A DNA stretch of 64,000 bases, from NCBI RefSeq assembly GCF_004565475.1, contig NZ_SRHX01000001.1:434001-498000 (forward strand), given 5' to 3'. A model generated the notes under the pieces. It searched no databases. It was not told the DNA's origin and saw only the letters and a list, made by a program, of their open reading frames with translations. Below, one piece after another: positions 31,701 through 42,248 of this stretch (the stretch's first letter is position 1; every line of letters starts with the position of its first letter). Origin of the DNA: Lonepinella koalarum. GTDB taxonomy: Bacteria > Pseudomonadota > Gammaproteobacteria > Enterobacterales > Pasteurellaceae. The position numbers and the translations under genes are program-made.

Positions 31701-31787
31701 AGATTGTGTTGTCATTGGTGCCATAAATACCCGATTTTTCAGTGTTACGCCAGATGCTAGCGTTAATTGTTCAAAAGCAGTTGTCAT
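28755..31787 (-). CDS. Three-domain NADH-dependent flavoprotein reductase (OYE, FMN_bind and fumarate-reductase-like FAD domains)
   Basis: A 1010-residue cytosolic protein without signal peptide. Residues 1-365 form an Old-yellow-enzyme barrel (RVFMAPMTTQS, EIHGANTYLIQQFFSPHSN). About 400-475 is an FMN_bind domain with the ApbE acceptor motif DVVSGATES, acceptor Thr452. From about 503 a fumarate-reductase/succinate-dehydrogenase-type flavoprotein follows (DVVIVGCGVAGTCAVRAA, KHGKRFMNE, GLYVAGNVQGNR). The same order occurs in soluble NADH:fumarate reductase of Klebsiella, where electrons pass from NADH through FMN and covalent FMN to FAD. The active-site HTMGG and GANRLGG segments of fumarate reductases are replaced by LTCLGG and GNRVAVEYPICMKG, so the substrate is probably another unsaturated acid. 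Function beyond this is unknown. Confidence 0.85.
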   Translation of the reverse strand: MTTAFEQLTLASGVTLKNRVFMAPMTTQSADENGFVNDELVTYYRERAKDVGAIVVECGYVQRNGMAFPGGVGLSTDDHIAGLAKIAEAIKQQGSVPIMQIYHGGRMVRPELLPDGSVAIAPSAIAACRHGCVEPKALTVDEIDQLIVDFGLATERAIKAGFAGVEIHGANTYLIQQFFSPHSNRRDDQWGGDIEKRARFPLAIVDVVKSTVKKCLGDKPFVVGYRFSPEELEKPGINYDDTLFLLEKLAHKGLDYLHFSTGQAVQTSIIDLHDKQPLIDKLIQNRSETLAKIPVMGVGSIKQAKDLDNAFAHGFDLVSIGKAIIVEPRWLQKIKNGEEVLNFMHIEDCKARHVPETVWDIIGPSMEKEEKSYLNKQAPRKEFVPGTYVERFADFHGMVHVEVTLDRVSIQKIDVTGKSLAPGVTIDAFTEMARRIKEKDGTDDVDVVSGATESCQSVLEAVDRIIAKATGTKMSKNKLPELPWLPDELSVDESQIEENIETDVVIVGCGVAGTCAVRAAAEEGAKVVVIEKADSPQCRSGEYAIINGKVQARWGRDNFNVDEMVDRFMRECSYRIKRPIVSRWAKNCADVFDWFISAKPDMWICETQRSPVPDEHADFFLEPMEHPLPPHYNYKNEDYPTYPTSVHFVPSQAPMINANFQKALDTGNVDARFGHFVEKLLKDGDKVTGVIARNAATGKYVRIIAKRGVVLATGDYGSNKKMVDHYCPEISESGVKNIWLNRDVEGNLTNTGDGHKLGAQIGARIQQHHAPMTHNMGGPFGMAGGLGNNPFLFLNKHGKRFMNEEVPGQQLENQIEMQPDNICYQLFDNQWREQLAYMPAAHGTVSYYDNDEVKNHPKCSLSHIGDKEFQHEVDEGNVLVADTLPELLAQLDIDQETALKSIERYNQLAQAGYDEDFAKSPSRLFAINQGPFYAVRFVTTTMLTCLGGLESDEDSHTYDVDRNVIKGLYVAGNVQGNRVAVEYPICMKGVSHSMAMFYGYVAGKNCANQI

Positions 31788-31812
31788 ATATAAAATCCCC
31801 TTGATTTTTATG

Positions 31813-33153
31813 TTATTTGGTTAAGCCTAAGGCATTATCTAATAAAAGCGTAATCGCTAAACTGGCAGAATAACCGTCTTTAGGGCGTTCTGTAATCACT
31901 TGCCCTGTATTCGCATTCATCCAGTTGTTAGCATGCCACACTCTGCCAACTGACCCCTGTACGATCAATGACGGCAACACTGGAATTGTTGCATCAACGC
32001 TAAGTTGGTATTGATTTTTACGAGCATACCAGTTTTCATTACCAACATAGCTAGCCGTCATTGCACGTTGTTGTCCATTGCTTACTTTGGCCCAGTTAAA
32101 ATTTAAACCATAGCTATCCATTGGACGGCTTTTAAATGGACCATTTAAAATCACCCCAGCACTCACAAAGCTAGACAATCCACCATTGTTAATATCATCA
32201 AATGTTTTGGATAATGATGCGTAAGCACTTAATGTAGTGGCACTTGGCTGTTTTTCACTACCATCATCTAAACGCCAAAATAATTTTTTTATCCCCGCAT
32301 GCATACCTGTTACGCCACTAAGCTGTTTTTTATCTACCACTAAAGGATCGGCATCAACAAAACGATGCGTATTGTGGAAAAAAGTTAATTCCCAAGTCAA
32401 TGGGTATTTGCTTTGACTATTTCGCCACTCTTCTGTGCGAGAAAGACCTGCTAACCATAAATTTCCTGTTGGATGTTTGCTATTCCAACCGTTATCCCAA
32501 CCATTCGTGAATGGATAATCTGAGAATGTTCGCCAGCCACTTGCACTAAACTCTAAACTTGGCGTAAGTTTATAAGCTACCCGACCACCCCATGCAGAAT
32601 AAATCACTGGGCTAAATGCGGCGGTTTTGTGCAATAAAGGATTTACACAACTAAATTCAAAATTACACAAAGATTTGCCGTAATAAAACCCGGGATTACT
32701 TCTACCCACTTCAATAGACAAACGATCATCAAACAGTTTTTGTTCATAGGTCAATTTTGTTAAATGAGCAACTTTAGGGATATAAGGTGGGGGATTACCC
32801 ACTAAAATATCGCCCGCTTGAGAGCCAAAATTGAAGTTTTTGTGATAAGGTGCCCAAGCATAGGAAAAATGGAAATTACCGCCTTTGATAGATGCTAATT
32901 TTTGTAAATCTGCATCAAATCCAGCCATCACAATAACAAGCTGTTCATTTTTCCCTTTCTGGATACCCATATCAAAGTTATCAAAATAGAGATAAGATGA
33001 CATTAAGTGCGGTTTAATTCCGTGCTGTTCTAGCCAATTCCCCACATCGCTTAATGGTTTTTGAGATTCCGTTTCGGCTTGAGCTGTGATTGCTCCCAAC
33101 GTTATTACTGAACAGCATAATCCTTGCATTAATTTAGAATGATTGATTTTCAT
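31813..33153 (-). CDS. Outer-membrane porin, OprB-like (carbohydrate-selective porin family)
   Basis: A 446-residue protein with a signal peptide (about residues 1-26, ending ITAQA before ETESQ) and alternating beta-strand-like sequence throughout. The segment AHLTKLTYEQKLFDDRLSIEVGRSNPG resembles OprB-family porins. It ends in ...LGLTK rather than the usual terminal aromatic residue, so assembly or family placement is not certain. Lying between an MFS gene and the reductase gene with gaps of 9 and 25 bases, it probably lets the reductase substrate cross the outer membrane. An uptake signal is near its 5' end (33005-33013). Confidence 0.7.
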   Translation of the reverse strand: MKINHSKLMQGLCCSVITLGAITAQAETESQKPLSDVGNWLEQHGIKPHLMSSYLYFDNFDMGIQKGKNEQLVIVMAGFDADLQKLASIKGGNFHFSYAWAPYHKNFNFGSQAGDILVGNPPPYIPKVAHLTKLTYEQKLFDDRLSIEVGRSNPGFYYGKSLCNFEFSCVNPLLHKTAAFSPVIYSAWGGRVAYKLTPSLEFSASGWRTFSDYPFTNGWDNGWNSKHPTGNLWLAGLSRTEEWRNSQSKYPLTWELTFFHNTHRFVDADPLVVDKKQLSGVTGMHAGIKKLFWRLDDGSEKQPSATTLSAYASLSKTFDDINNGGLSSFVSAGVILNGPFKSRPMDSYGLNFNWAKVSNGQQRAMTASYVGNENWYARKNQYQLSVDATIPVLPSLIVQGSVGRVWHANNWMNANTGQVITERPKDGYSASLAITLLLDNALGLTK

Positions 33154-33162
33154 AACAACCCC

Positions 33163-34362
33163 TTAGTTATTTTTTACTTTTAATTTAAACCCAACAAGAC
33201 CACCGATAATAGATACGGTAATCATGGCAATAAATGAGGAACTGTAAGTACCTAATGTGCTTAGCAACAAGGCACAGGCATAAGGTGATAAAATACCTGC
33301 GGCAAAATTAAACATCATGGTGAAACCAGATACTTTACCAATCACTTCTTTTGGATAGGTTCTTGCAATGAAAGAGAGTGTGATTGGTGAAATGAAACTT
33401 TGGAATAAACCTAGAATAAGTAAACAAATAATTAATCCGGCAGTTTCGGTGTATTGTGTAATAACAAAACTAAAAATTGCGGAAATTAAGAAACAGACTA
33501 AAATAACTAAGTTATCCTTTTGTCCTTTTAGCCAAATACCTGCAACAGCACCACCGAGTGGTGAACCGATGGCATAGGCAATAGAATAGTAGAACATTAA
33601 GTCTGCTCCGTGAATTTGCCCTAAACCTAATTCCGTACCAATAAAACCAGCTCCCACAGAGTTTACGGATTGTTGTAGCCAAGTACTACAAAATAGACTA
33701 ACAACACCGATGAGAACTAATGGTTGTAAGAGTTTAAATTCAGTAGCTGTTTGTTGCATCGGAGATGGTACATCAAGCTCAACTGGTTCTAATTTCGGAC
33801 AGAAAATCACAATTAAAGTAAGGACAATACCGGTTAAATTAATTAAAGAAAGATAATAGAAAACGGTTCCCCAATCTTCCACATAAGTCACTAAACGAGG
33901 AACTAACACAAAGCCAATCGCAATCCCGATAGAGACTGCCATACCTTGCAAACCTGTTACTATGCCATGTTCATTTTGTTTAAACCATTGTCTTGCCACA
34001 AGCGTAATGGACACCATAATCGGTCCTGTACCTAAACCTTGAAATGCACGGCTCAAGAAAATGCCCCACACTTCATTGCCTAGATTGGCCATCACCACGT
34101 TACCGCAGATAACCAGTGCCAAACAAAGCACATAAATTTTCGTTACGCCAAATTTATCTACCAAAATACCGCCAGCCATCACGGATAATACGATAAATAA
34201 ATTAAACGTACTCATTGATGCGGTAATAATAGTCGGTGGAGCAAGATGAGAAGAAGATGAAATACTGTCAACAATGGTAACTGGTGCAATGAGAATTAAT
34301 GACGTTGATGCGGTGACAATAAACATCACAAATAACACGAACCATCTAAATTTGGAATACAT
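33163..34362 (-). CDS. MFS transporter, oxalate/formate-antiporter-like
   Basis: A 399-residue protein with about twelve hydrophobic segments; the N-terminal half has the MFS loop GILVDKFGVTKIY and the RAFQGLGTGPIMVS helix. Overall it resembles MFS carriers for small organic anions, but the substrate is not readable. It is the first gene of the operon, with GGAGT before the ATG at 34362, so it is the best candidate for uptake of the acid reduced by the enzyme encoded downstream. Confidence 0.78.
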   Translation of the reverse strand: MYSKFRWFVLFVMFIVTASTSLILIAPVTIVDSISSSSHLAPPTIITASMSTFNLFIVLSVMAGGILVDKFGVTKIYVLCLALVICGNVVMANLGNEVWGIFLSRAFQGLGTGPIMVSITLVARQWFKQNEHGIVTGLQGMAVSIGIAIGFVLVPRLVTYVEDWGTVFYYLSLINLTGIVLTLIVIFCPKLEPVELDVPSPMQQTATEFKLLQPLVLIGVVSLFCSTWLQQSVNSVGAGFIGTELGLGQIHGADLMFYYSIAYAIGSPLGGAVAGIWLKGQKDNLVILVCFLISAIFSFVITQYTETAGLIICLLILGLFQSFISPITLSFIARTYPKEVIGKVSGFTMMFNFAAGILSPYACALLLSTLGTYSSSFIAMITVSIIGGLVGFKLKVKNN

Positions 34363-34517
34363 AAATAACTCCTTTGTTAGTGCTTATGGGAATGAGAAAA
34401 GTGTCGATATGAACTACTTGTTATTTTTCGTACGATATAACTATGCTGTAGAGCAAGAGAAAGTGGAAATGTGATTTCTGTAAATGGTTATTTATTTTTT
34501 GCATAACTAAAAACAGC

Positions 34518-34543
34518 TTAATTGAGATGTTTAATTGAGATGT
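34518..34543 (+). repeat. Tandem 13-base direct repeat upstream of the beta-glucoside cluster
   Basis: Two exact, adjacent copies of TTAATTGAGATGT (34518-34530 and 34531-34543). The second copy also forms a dyad, ATTGA-N5-TCAAT, at 34534-34548. The spacing of 13 bases and position 215-240 bases before the first gene suit a regulator-binding site. Confidence 0.7.
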
Positions 34544-34603
34544 TCAATAGGGTGTTTTTATCGCGGACGATTAAGTAAGTTGCCAGTTACATTTCTTCAA
34601 TAC

Positions 34604-34625
34604 TTTTCCGTATCAATACGGAAAA
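34604..34625. promoter_or_regulatory. Perfect inverted repeat, candidate operator
   Basis: Arms TTTTCCGTAT (34604-34613) and ATACGGAAAA (34616-34625) around CA. Followed by TTTCGC rather than a T-run, so an operator fits better than a terminator. It lies 133 bases before the first glucosidase gene; the LicR-type regulator of the cluster is one candidate to bind it. Confidence 0.5.
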
Positions 34626-34685
34626 TTTCGCTATGTACATTTTGGCTTAAATAATTATGATAATAACTAGACATTTCATTTTTAA

Positions 34686-36182
<1,497 letters not shown>

Positions 36183-36192
36183 GGAGAGTTGT

Positions 36193-36507
36193 ATGAAAAA
36201 AGCATTAATTATTTGTGCCGCGGGCATGTCTTCTTCGTTAATGGCAAAAAAAACCACGGATTTTTTAAAATCCAAAGAACATGATATTAGCATTGATGCG
36301 GTATCTGCTACTGAAGGGCAAAAAGCCATTGAATCTGGGGCGTTTGATTTGTATTTAATCAGTCCGCAAACAAAAATGTATTTGGCGAAATTTACTGAAC
36401 TCGGGCAAAAAGTAGGTAAACCTGTGGAAAGTATTCCACCACAGGCCTATGTACCCATTCCTATGGGCGTTGAGAAATTAGCCAATTTGGTGTTGGAAAA
36501 AATCTAG
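36193..36507 (+). CDS. celA: PTS EIIB component, lactose/cellobiose family
   Basis: Cytosolic phosphocarrier that passes phosphate from EIIA to the incoming beta-glucoside. A 104-residue protein; phosphorylated cysteine is Cys8 in LIICAAGMSSSL, the EIIB-Lac/Cel P-loop. The ATG at 36193 has AAGGAGAG before it; a longer frame upstream lies within the previous gene and is not used. It is the only EIIB of this type in the cluster and must serve both EIIC permeases. Confidence 0.92.
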   Translation: MKKALIICAAGMSSSLMAKKTTDFLKSKEHDISIDAVSATEGQKAIESGAFDLYLISPQTKMYLAKFTELGQKVGKPVESIPPQAYVPIPMGVEKLANLVLEKI

Positions 36508-36527
36508 CCTAAGCAAAGGGGTAGGGT

Positions 36528-38504
36528 ATGTTTAATAAAAAAGAAATTGCCATTTTGCAATATTTATTCGACAACCAAGATCGCTTTGTCACTAGTGAGC
36601 AATTGGGATTGCAGTTAAATTGCTCTGACCGTACCATACGTCATTATATTAAAAGCCTTAATTCGGAATTGCCCCAATACGGGGCAAGTTTGCTGGCAAA
36701 ACAAGGAAATGGCTATCAATTACAGATTGAAAATCTCGATCAATTTAGACCGCAGTTACAGCTTAGCCGTCCGCGTAGAGCAATTGAAAACAAGCAGGAT
36801 CGGCAAAAATATATTTTACAACAACTTTGTTTTAATCAACCGCATATTTTATTTGATCGGCTTGAACAAGAGCTGTTTGTCAGTCGTTCGACCTTGTCGG
36901 CGGATTTTAAAGAAATCAGTGATCTGATTAAACCCTATCAATTAATTTTACGAAGTAAAGCCAATCAAGGAGTAAGCATTCAGGGCAGTGAACAAAATTA
37001 CCGCAGTTTTATCATGGATTATTTCTTTAAGGAAAATTTCGGTGATGCCATTAATCGTTATATTGGTAACGCTATTTTTGTCGATGAAATTCGTTTTGAA
37101 CAGTTACTACAAATTATTTTAGAAGAATGTCGCAAAGGTAAATTGTATTTGGCAGATTTTATGTTACAAAATTTAGCTTTGCATATTTTATTGGCAATTA
37201 AGCGGATTAAAACAGGGCATAAACTGAATATTAACCTTGATCAACATGAATTAAACGAACATGTCAATGAAAGTCGAGTGGCAGAAAATATTATTGCTAG
37301 AATTAAAGCGGAAAATCATGTGAGCATGCCACAAAGTGAAATTGATTATATTACTTTGCAGTTACTCGCCAAAGGCAAACGCCATTCTTCTCAGCTTTCT
37401 GAGCAAGCTCAACAACAAGCAGAAATTAAACGACGGATTGAACAAATTGAGCAAGCCTTACAAGTTCAATTACAAGATGATGAAAGCTTATTGCAAGCTA
37501 TTTCGCAGCATTTGCAGTTACTCATCACAAGACTAAAAAATCATATCACATTGGAGAATCCCCTTTGTCAAGAAATTAAGCAAAATTACCAAGGGATTTT
37601 TCAATTAGTGCGGTCAAATTTTGCCGAGTTTCCAGCATTTGACGGCATGGAAGTCAGTGATGATGAATATTCCTATTTAACCTTGCATATTCTCGGTGCT
37701 ATTGAGCGTTATCAAAATAAGAAAAAATTAAATGTACTGGTAGTTTGCGCTACGGGCTATAGCGCGGCACAATTTATTAAAAATCGCCTTGCCTACGAGT
37801 TTAATGACAGCCTGAATATTAAAGATGTGGTGAGTTATTATGAATTAAGCGATCAGGTGTTGGCAGGTATTGATTTTATTGTATCTTCAGTGGATTTGTC
37901 TAATTTGGTATTTAAAGTACCGGTGATCCATTCTAGTATTTTTCTTAAAAATGAAGAATTTGAGAAAATTAGACAACTTATTAAACAGCTTAAAACCCAT
38001 GATGTGCCGTTTGATCCTATTTTACCGACAGATTCGCTTAATCAGAATAAGCAAGACTTATTATTACGTTTTTTCCGCCCTGATTATTTTCTGCTCGGTG
38101 AACAAGGGATCAGTAAAAAGCAACTTATCGGACAACTTATTGATCGTTGTGCTGGGCAGGAAAATGAAAAATATGTGCGCCGTATGCGTGAGCAAATTCA
38201 GCAACGAGAAAATTTAAGTTCAGTGGCATTTAGCCCTTATCTTGCAGTGCCACATCCGATAAAACCCGTGGGCGAACAATGTAAAATTGCCGTGGGACTT
38301 GTGCCAAAAGGATTAGTTTGGGATGAAATGCATCCCCATATTCAGCTAGTATTTTTAATTTCACCATCACAATATGGCAATGCAGATCTAAAGGTTATTA
38401 CCTCTGCCATGGTGAAATTAAGTGAGGATGAACGAGCCCAGCAAAAAATGGCACAATGCCAAGATTTCGATCAATTTATTCAACTTTTTTCATCATTTAT
38501 CTAG
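36528..38504 (+). CDS. licR: PRD-containing transcriptional activator, LicR type
   Basis: A 658-residue multidomain regulator. In order: HTH (SSEQLGLQLNCSDRTIRHYI-like segment, residues 1-60), second HTH/Mga region (about 85-160), PRD1 (about 175-290), PRD2 (about 305-400, YLTLHILGAIERY), EIIB-like domain with Cys407 in VVCATGYS, and EIIA-like domain with His576 in LAVPHPIK. LicR/MtlR activators are set by phosphorylation from the PTS: phosphate on EIIB/EIIA domains lowers activity when no sugar passes, PRD phosphate raises it when preferred sugars are absent. Sitting inside the operon suggests local control of the beta-glucoside genes. Confidence 0.9.
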   Translation: MFNKKEIAILQYLFDNQDRFVTSEQLGLQLNCSDRTIRHYIKSLNSELPQYGASLLAKQGNGYQLQIENLDQFRPQLQLSRPRRAIENKQDRQKYILQQLCFNQPHILFDRLEQELFVSRSTLSADFKEISDLIKPYQLILRSKANQGVSIQGSEQNYRSFIMDYFFKENFGDAINRYIGNAIFVDEIRFEQLLQIILEECRKGKLYLADFMLQNLALHILLAIKRIKTGHKLNINLDQHELNEHVNESRVAENIIARIKAENHVSMPQSEIDYITLQLLAKGKRHSSQLSEQAQQQAEIKRRIEQIEQALQVQLQDDESLLQAISQHLQLLITRLKNHITLENPLCQEIKQNYQGIFQLVRSNFAEFPAFDGMEVSDDEYSYLTLHILGAIERYQNKKKLNVLVVCATGYSAAQFIKNRLAYEFNDSLNIKDVVSYYELSDQVLAGIDFIVSSVDLSNLVFKVPVIHSSIFLKNEEFEKIRQLIKQLKTHDVPFDPILPTDSLNQNKQDLLLRFFRPDYFLLGEQGISKKQLIGQLIDRCAGQENEKYVRRMREQIQQRENLSSVAFSPYLAVPHPIKPVGEQCKIAVGLVPKGLVWDEMHPHIQLVFLISPSQYGNADLKVITSAMVKLSEDERAQQKMAQCQDFDQFIQLFSSFI

Positions 38505-38514
38505 GAGTATCCAC

Positions 38515-38853
38515 ATGGAACAACAAACTATGTCGCAAGAAGATCTACAGGTGGTCGCTTTTGAAATTATTGTCCACAGTGGCGATGCCCGCAGTCTTAT
38601 TCATCAAGCCCTGAGTTTAATGAAACAAGGGGAATTTAGCCAAGCACAATGCCAGTTAGATGAAGCCAATAAAAATTTATTGGAAGCACATAAATCGCAA
38701 ACAAGTCTGTTAAAAGACTATGCCTGCGGTACGGTGATCAACATGGAAATTATTATGGTGCATGCACAAGACCATTTAATGTCAACCATGTTATTACATG
38801 AAATCGCCCTTGAATTTTTAGCATTGCATCAAAAAATAGCGGAGCAGGTATAG
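38515..38853 (+). CDS. celC: PTS EIIA component, lactose/cellobiose family
   Basis: Phosphocarrier between HPr and EIIB. A 112-residue, all-helical protein; the phosphorylated histidine is most likely His83 in IMVHAQDHLMS, a family signature. The ATG at 38515 follows AGGAG; the frame is open further upstream but that part overlaps licR. Only EIIA of this type in the cluster. Confidence 0.93.
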   Translation: MEQQTMSQEDLQVVAFEIIVHSGDARSLIHQALSLMKQGEFSQAQCQLDEANKNLLEAHKSQTSLLKDYACGTVINMEIIMVHAQDHLMSTMLLHEIALEFLALHQKIAEQV

Positions 38854-38854
38854 T

Positions 38855-39349
38855 ATGTCAACGCTTTCCCATCGCCAACAAATGACCTTGCGATCGTTAT
38901 ATTTCAATCGCTTTTTATGGGTACGTTATGCGGCAGCCTTGTTATTTTTTACCACGTTATTATGGACTTGTGCCATGTGGTTATCACAAGCCAGCCTATT
39001 GGTCATACCTGCGGTGTTGTTATTGTTACTTGGCACGGCCTATGTGGAACAAGTCAGACTTTATTATCGCCATAATGCTCAAGCCCCTTGGACGTACGCT
39101 ATTTTTAAACTGCTTTTAATCAGTCATGTAGGGTTATTGGGTTTGTTGTTTACGCCCTATGCCAAGGCATTATTCCCTTTTGTTCGAGATCCACACAGCA
39201 TTGTATTGGTGGGATATATGGGGATTGCTATTTTGTTGATAAGTGGGGTATTGCGAAAACTATACCGTATCCGCACTAACCAAGACAGCCATTATCATCA
39301 TATTATAGCGTACCAAAAACAACTCAACTTAAAAGGAGATTCCCGATGA
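38855..39349 (+). CDS. Small integral membrane protein of unknown function in the PTS operon
   Basis: A 164-residue protein with four hydrophobic segments (about 25-43, 47-63, 84-101 and 119-135) separated by short basic loops, and a basic, histidine-containing tail (RTNQDSHYHHIIAYQKQ). I do not recognise a family. It begins one base after the EIIA stop and overlaps the EIIC start by 4 bases, so it is firmly part of the operon and translationally coupled to the permease. A role as an accessory to EIIC or in sensing is possible but unsupported. Confidence 0.75.
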   Translation: MSTLSHRQQMTLRSLYFNRFLWVRYAAALLFFTTLLWTCAMWLSQASLLVIPAVLLLLLGTAYVEQVRLYYRHNAQAPWTYAIFKLLLISHVGLLGLLFTPYAKALFPFVRDPHSIVLVGYMGIAILLISGVLRKLYRIRTNQDSHYHHIIAYQKQLNLKGDSR

Positions 39350-40677
39350 ATGGTATCTTTCAATTGCTCGAAAAATATTTAATGGGTCCAATGGCAAAAA
39401 TTGCAGCCTTTAAATCCGTGCGTGCCATTATGGCAGCAGGGATTGCCAGTATTACCTTTACCATTGTAGGATCGCTATTTTTGGTATTTAATGTATTACC
39501 CACCACGTTCACTTTTTTACAAGATTTTTTCAATGACACTTTTTTTAGAATCAGCGATCTTTATTTGCTCGTGTATAAAGCCAGTATGGGTATTTTAGCG
39601 ATTTATTTTGTGATCGTTATTAGTTATGAATACACCAAAATTCATCAACAGGAAGATGAATTGAATGTCTCGCCGTTAAATGGGGCGTTATTAGCAGTGT
39701 TTGCCTTTTTCCTATGTGTACCAGAATTATTGTTCGTGGATGGTAAAATGCAACTATTGGCGGCCAGCAAGACGCTGAACGGTTGGACGATTGGTGGCAA
39801 TGGACCCGACCGACTTGGTACCGTGGGGATTTTCACGGCCATTATTATGGCATTATTATCGGTAAAAATTTACTGTTTTTGTGTGAAACGCAATTTCGTG
39901 ATTAAAATGCCCGAAGCCGTTCCTGAAGGTGTGGCACGTTCCTTTACGGCCTTAATTCCAGCTTTTGCGGTGGCATTGGTGGTATTAGTGATTAACGGTA
40001 CTTTTGTGCTCCTTGGTACAGATATTTTCAAAGTAATTGCTATTCCTTTTGCTTTTGTCACTGACATTGCCAACAGTTGGCTTGGTTTAATGGTGATTTT
40101 GTTCTTAATCCACGCCTTATGGATTGTCGGTATTCACGGTGCTAGCCTAATTATGGCATTTGTAAAACCGATTTTACTGATTAATCTACAAGCTAACATT
40201 AACGGCGAAGTTGTTCCTTATGCGGGAGAGTTTAATAATAGTTTTGTGTTGTTAGGCGGCTCAGGCGCTACGCTCGGTTTAACTTTGTTTATTGCTTTTC
40301 TTGCTCGTTCCCAACAATTACGTATTTTGGGTAAAGCATCTGTTGCTCCCGGCATTTTTAATATTAACGAACCAATCATCTTTGGCTTGCCAATTGTTTA
40401 TAATCCTTATTTAGCCATTCCATTCTTTTTTGCCCCAATGGTCAGCGCATCTCTTGCTTATTGGGCGATTAAATTAGAATGGATTAACCCAATTATTGCC
40501 TATATTCCTTGGCCATCTCCTGCGGGTATTGGTGCATTTATTGGTACGGCGGGCGATTGGCGAGCATCTATTTTAGCATTGCTTTGCGCTGTGGTCGCTT
40601 GGTTAATTTATCTACCGTTTATTAGAATGTATGACAATAAATTGTATAAAGAAGAACAAGTCGCGGTGCAGGCATAA
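39346..40677 (+). CDS. celB: PTS EIIC permease, lactose/cellobiose family (first copy)
   Basis: Membrane channel that imports beta-glucosides with phosphorylation. A 443-residue protein with about ten hydrophobic segments and the EIIC hallmark NINEPIIFGLPIVYNPYLAI. Preceded by AAAGGAGA; the start overlaps the upstream membrane-protein gene by 4 bases. Its first codons are nearly identical in DNA to those of the second permease at 42249, while the remainder has diverged. An uptake signal lies just after it (40694-40702). Confidence 0.93.
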   Translation: MNGIFQLLEKYLMGPMAKIAAFKSVRAIMAAGIASITFTIVGSLFLVFNVLPTTFTFLQDFFNDTFFRISDLYLLVYKASMGILAIYFVIVISYEYTKIHQQEDELNVSPLNGALLAVFAFFLCVPELLFVDGKMQLLAASKTLNGWTIGGNGPDRLGTVGIFTAIIMALLSVKIYCFCVKRNFVIKMPEAVPEGVARSFTALIPAFAVALVVLVINGTFVLLGTDIFKVIAIPFAFVTDIANSWLGLMVILFLIHALWIVGIHGASLIMAFVKPILLINLQANINGEVVPYAGEFNNSFVLLGGSGATLGLTLFIAFLARSQQLRILGKASVAPGIFNINEPIIFGLPIVYNPYLAIPFFFAPMVSASLAYWAIKLEWINPIIAYIPWPSPAGIGAFIGTAGDWRASILALLCAVVAWLIYLPFIRMYDNKLYKEEQVAVQA

Positions 40678-40739
40678 AACGGTGGTAAAAAAGACCGCAC
40701 TTTTAACAATGAATTATCAGTGAAAAGTAACAGGAGTAA

Positions 40740-42167
<1,428 letters not shown>

Positions 42168-42191
42168 ACGGCGATTTTTCGCCACTATCAT

Positions 42192-42217
42192 TCGCCATTA
42201 TCTCCGCATAATGGCGA
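42192..42217 (+). other. Intercistronic hairpin before the second EIIC gene
   Basis: Perfect 10-bp stem TCGCCATTAT (42192-42201) and ATAATGGCGA (42208-42217) with a 6-base loop. A shorter GGCGA/TCGCC hairpin is just upstream (42170-42183). Neither has a strong T-tract after it, so they look like RNA-processing or stabilising structures, or an operator, rather than terminators. Confidence 0.5.
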
Positions 42218-42248
42218 CATCATCAGTTAATTTAGGAGAAAATCCGCT

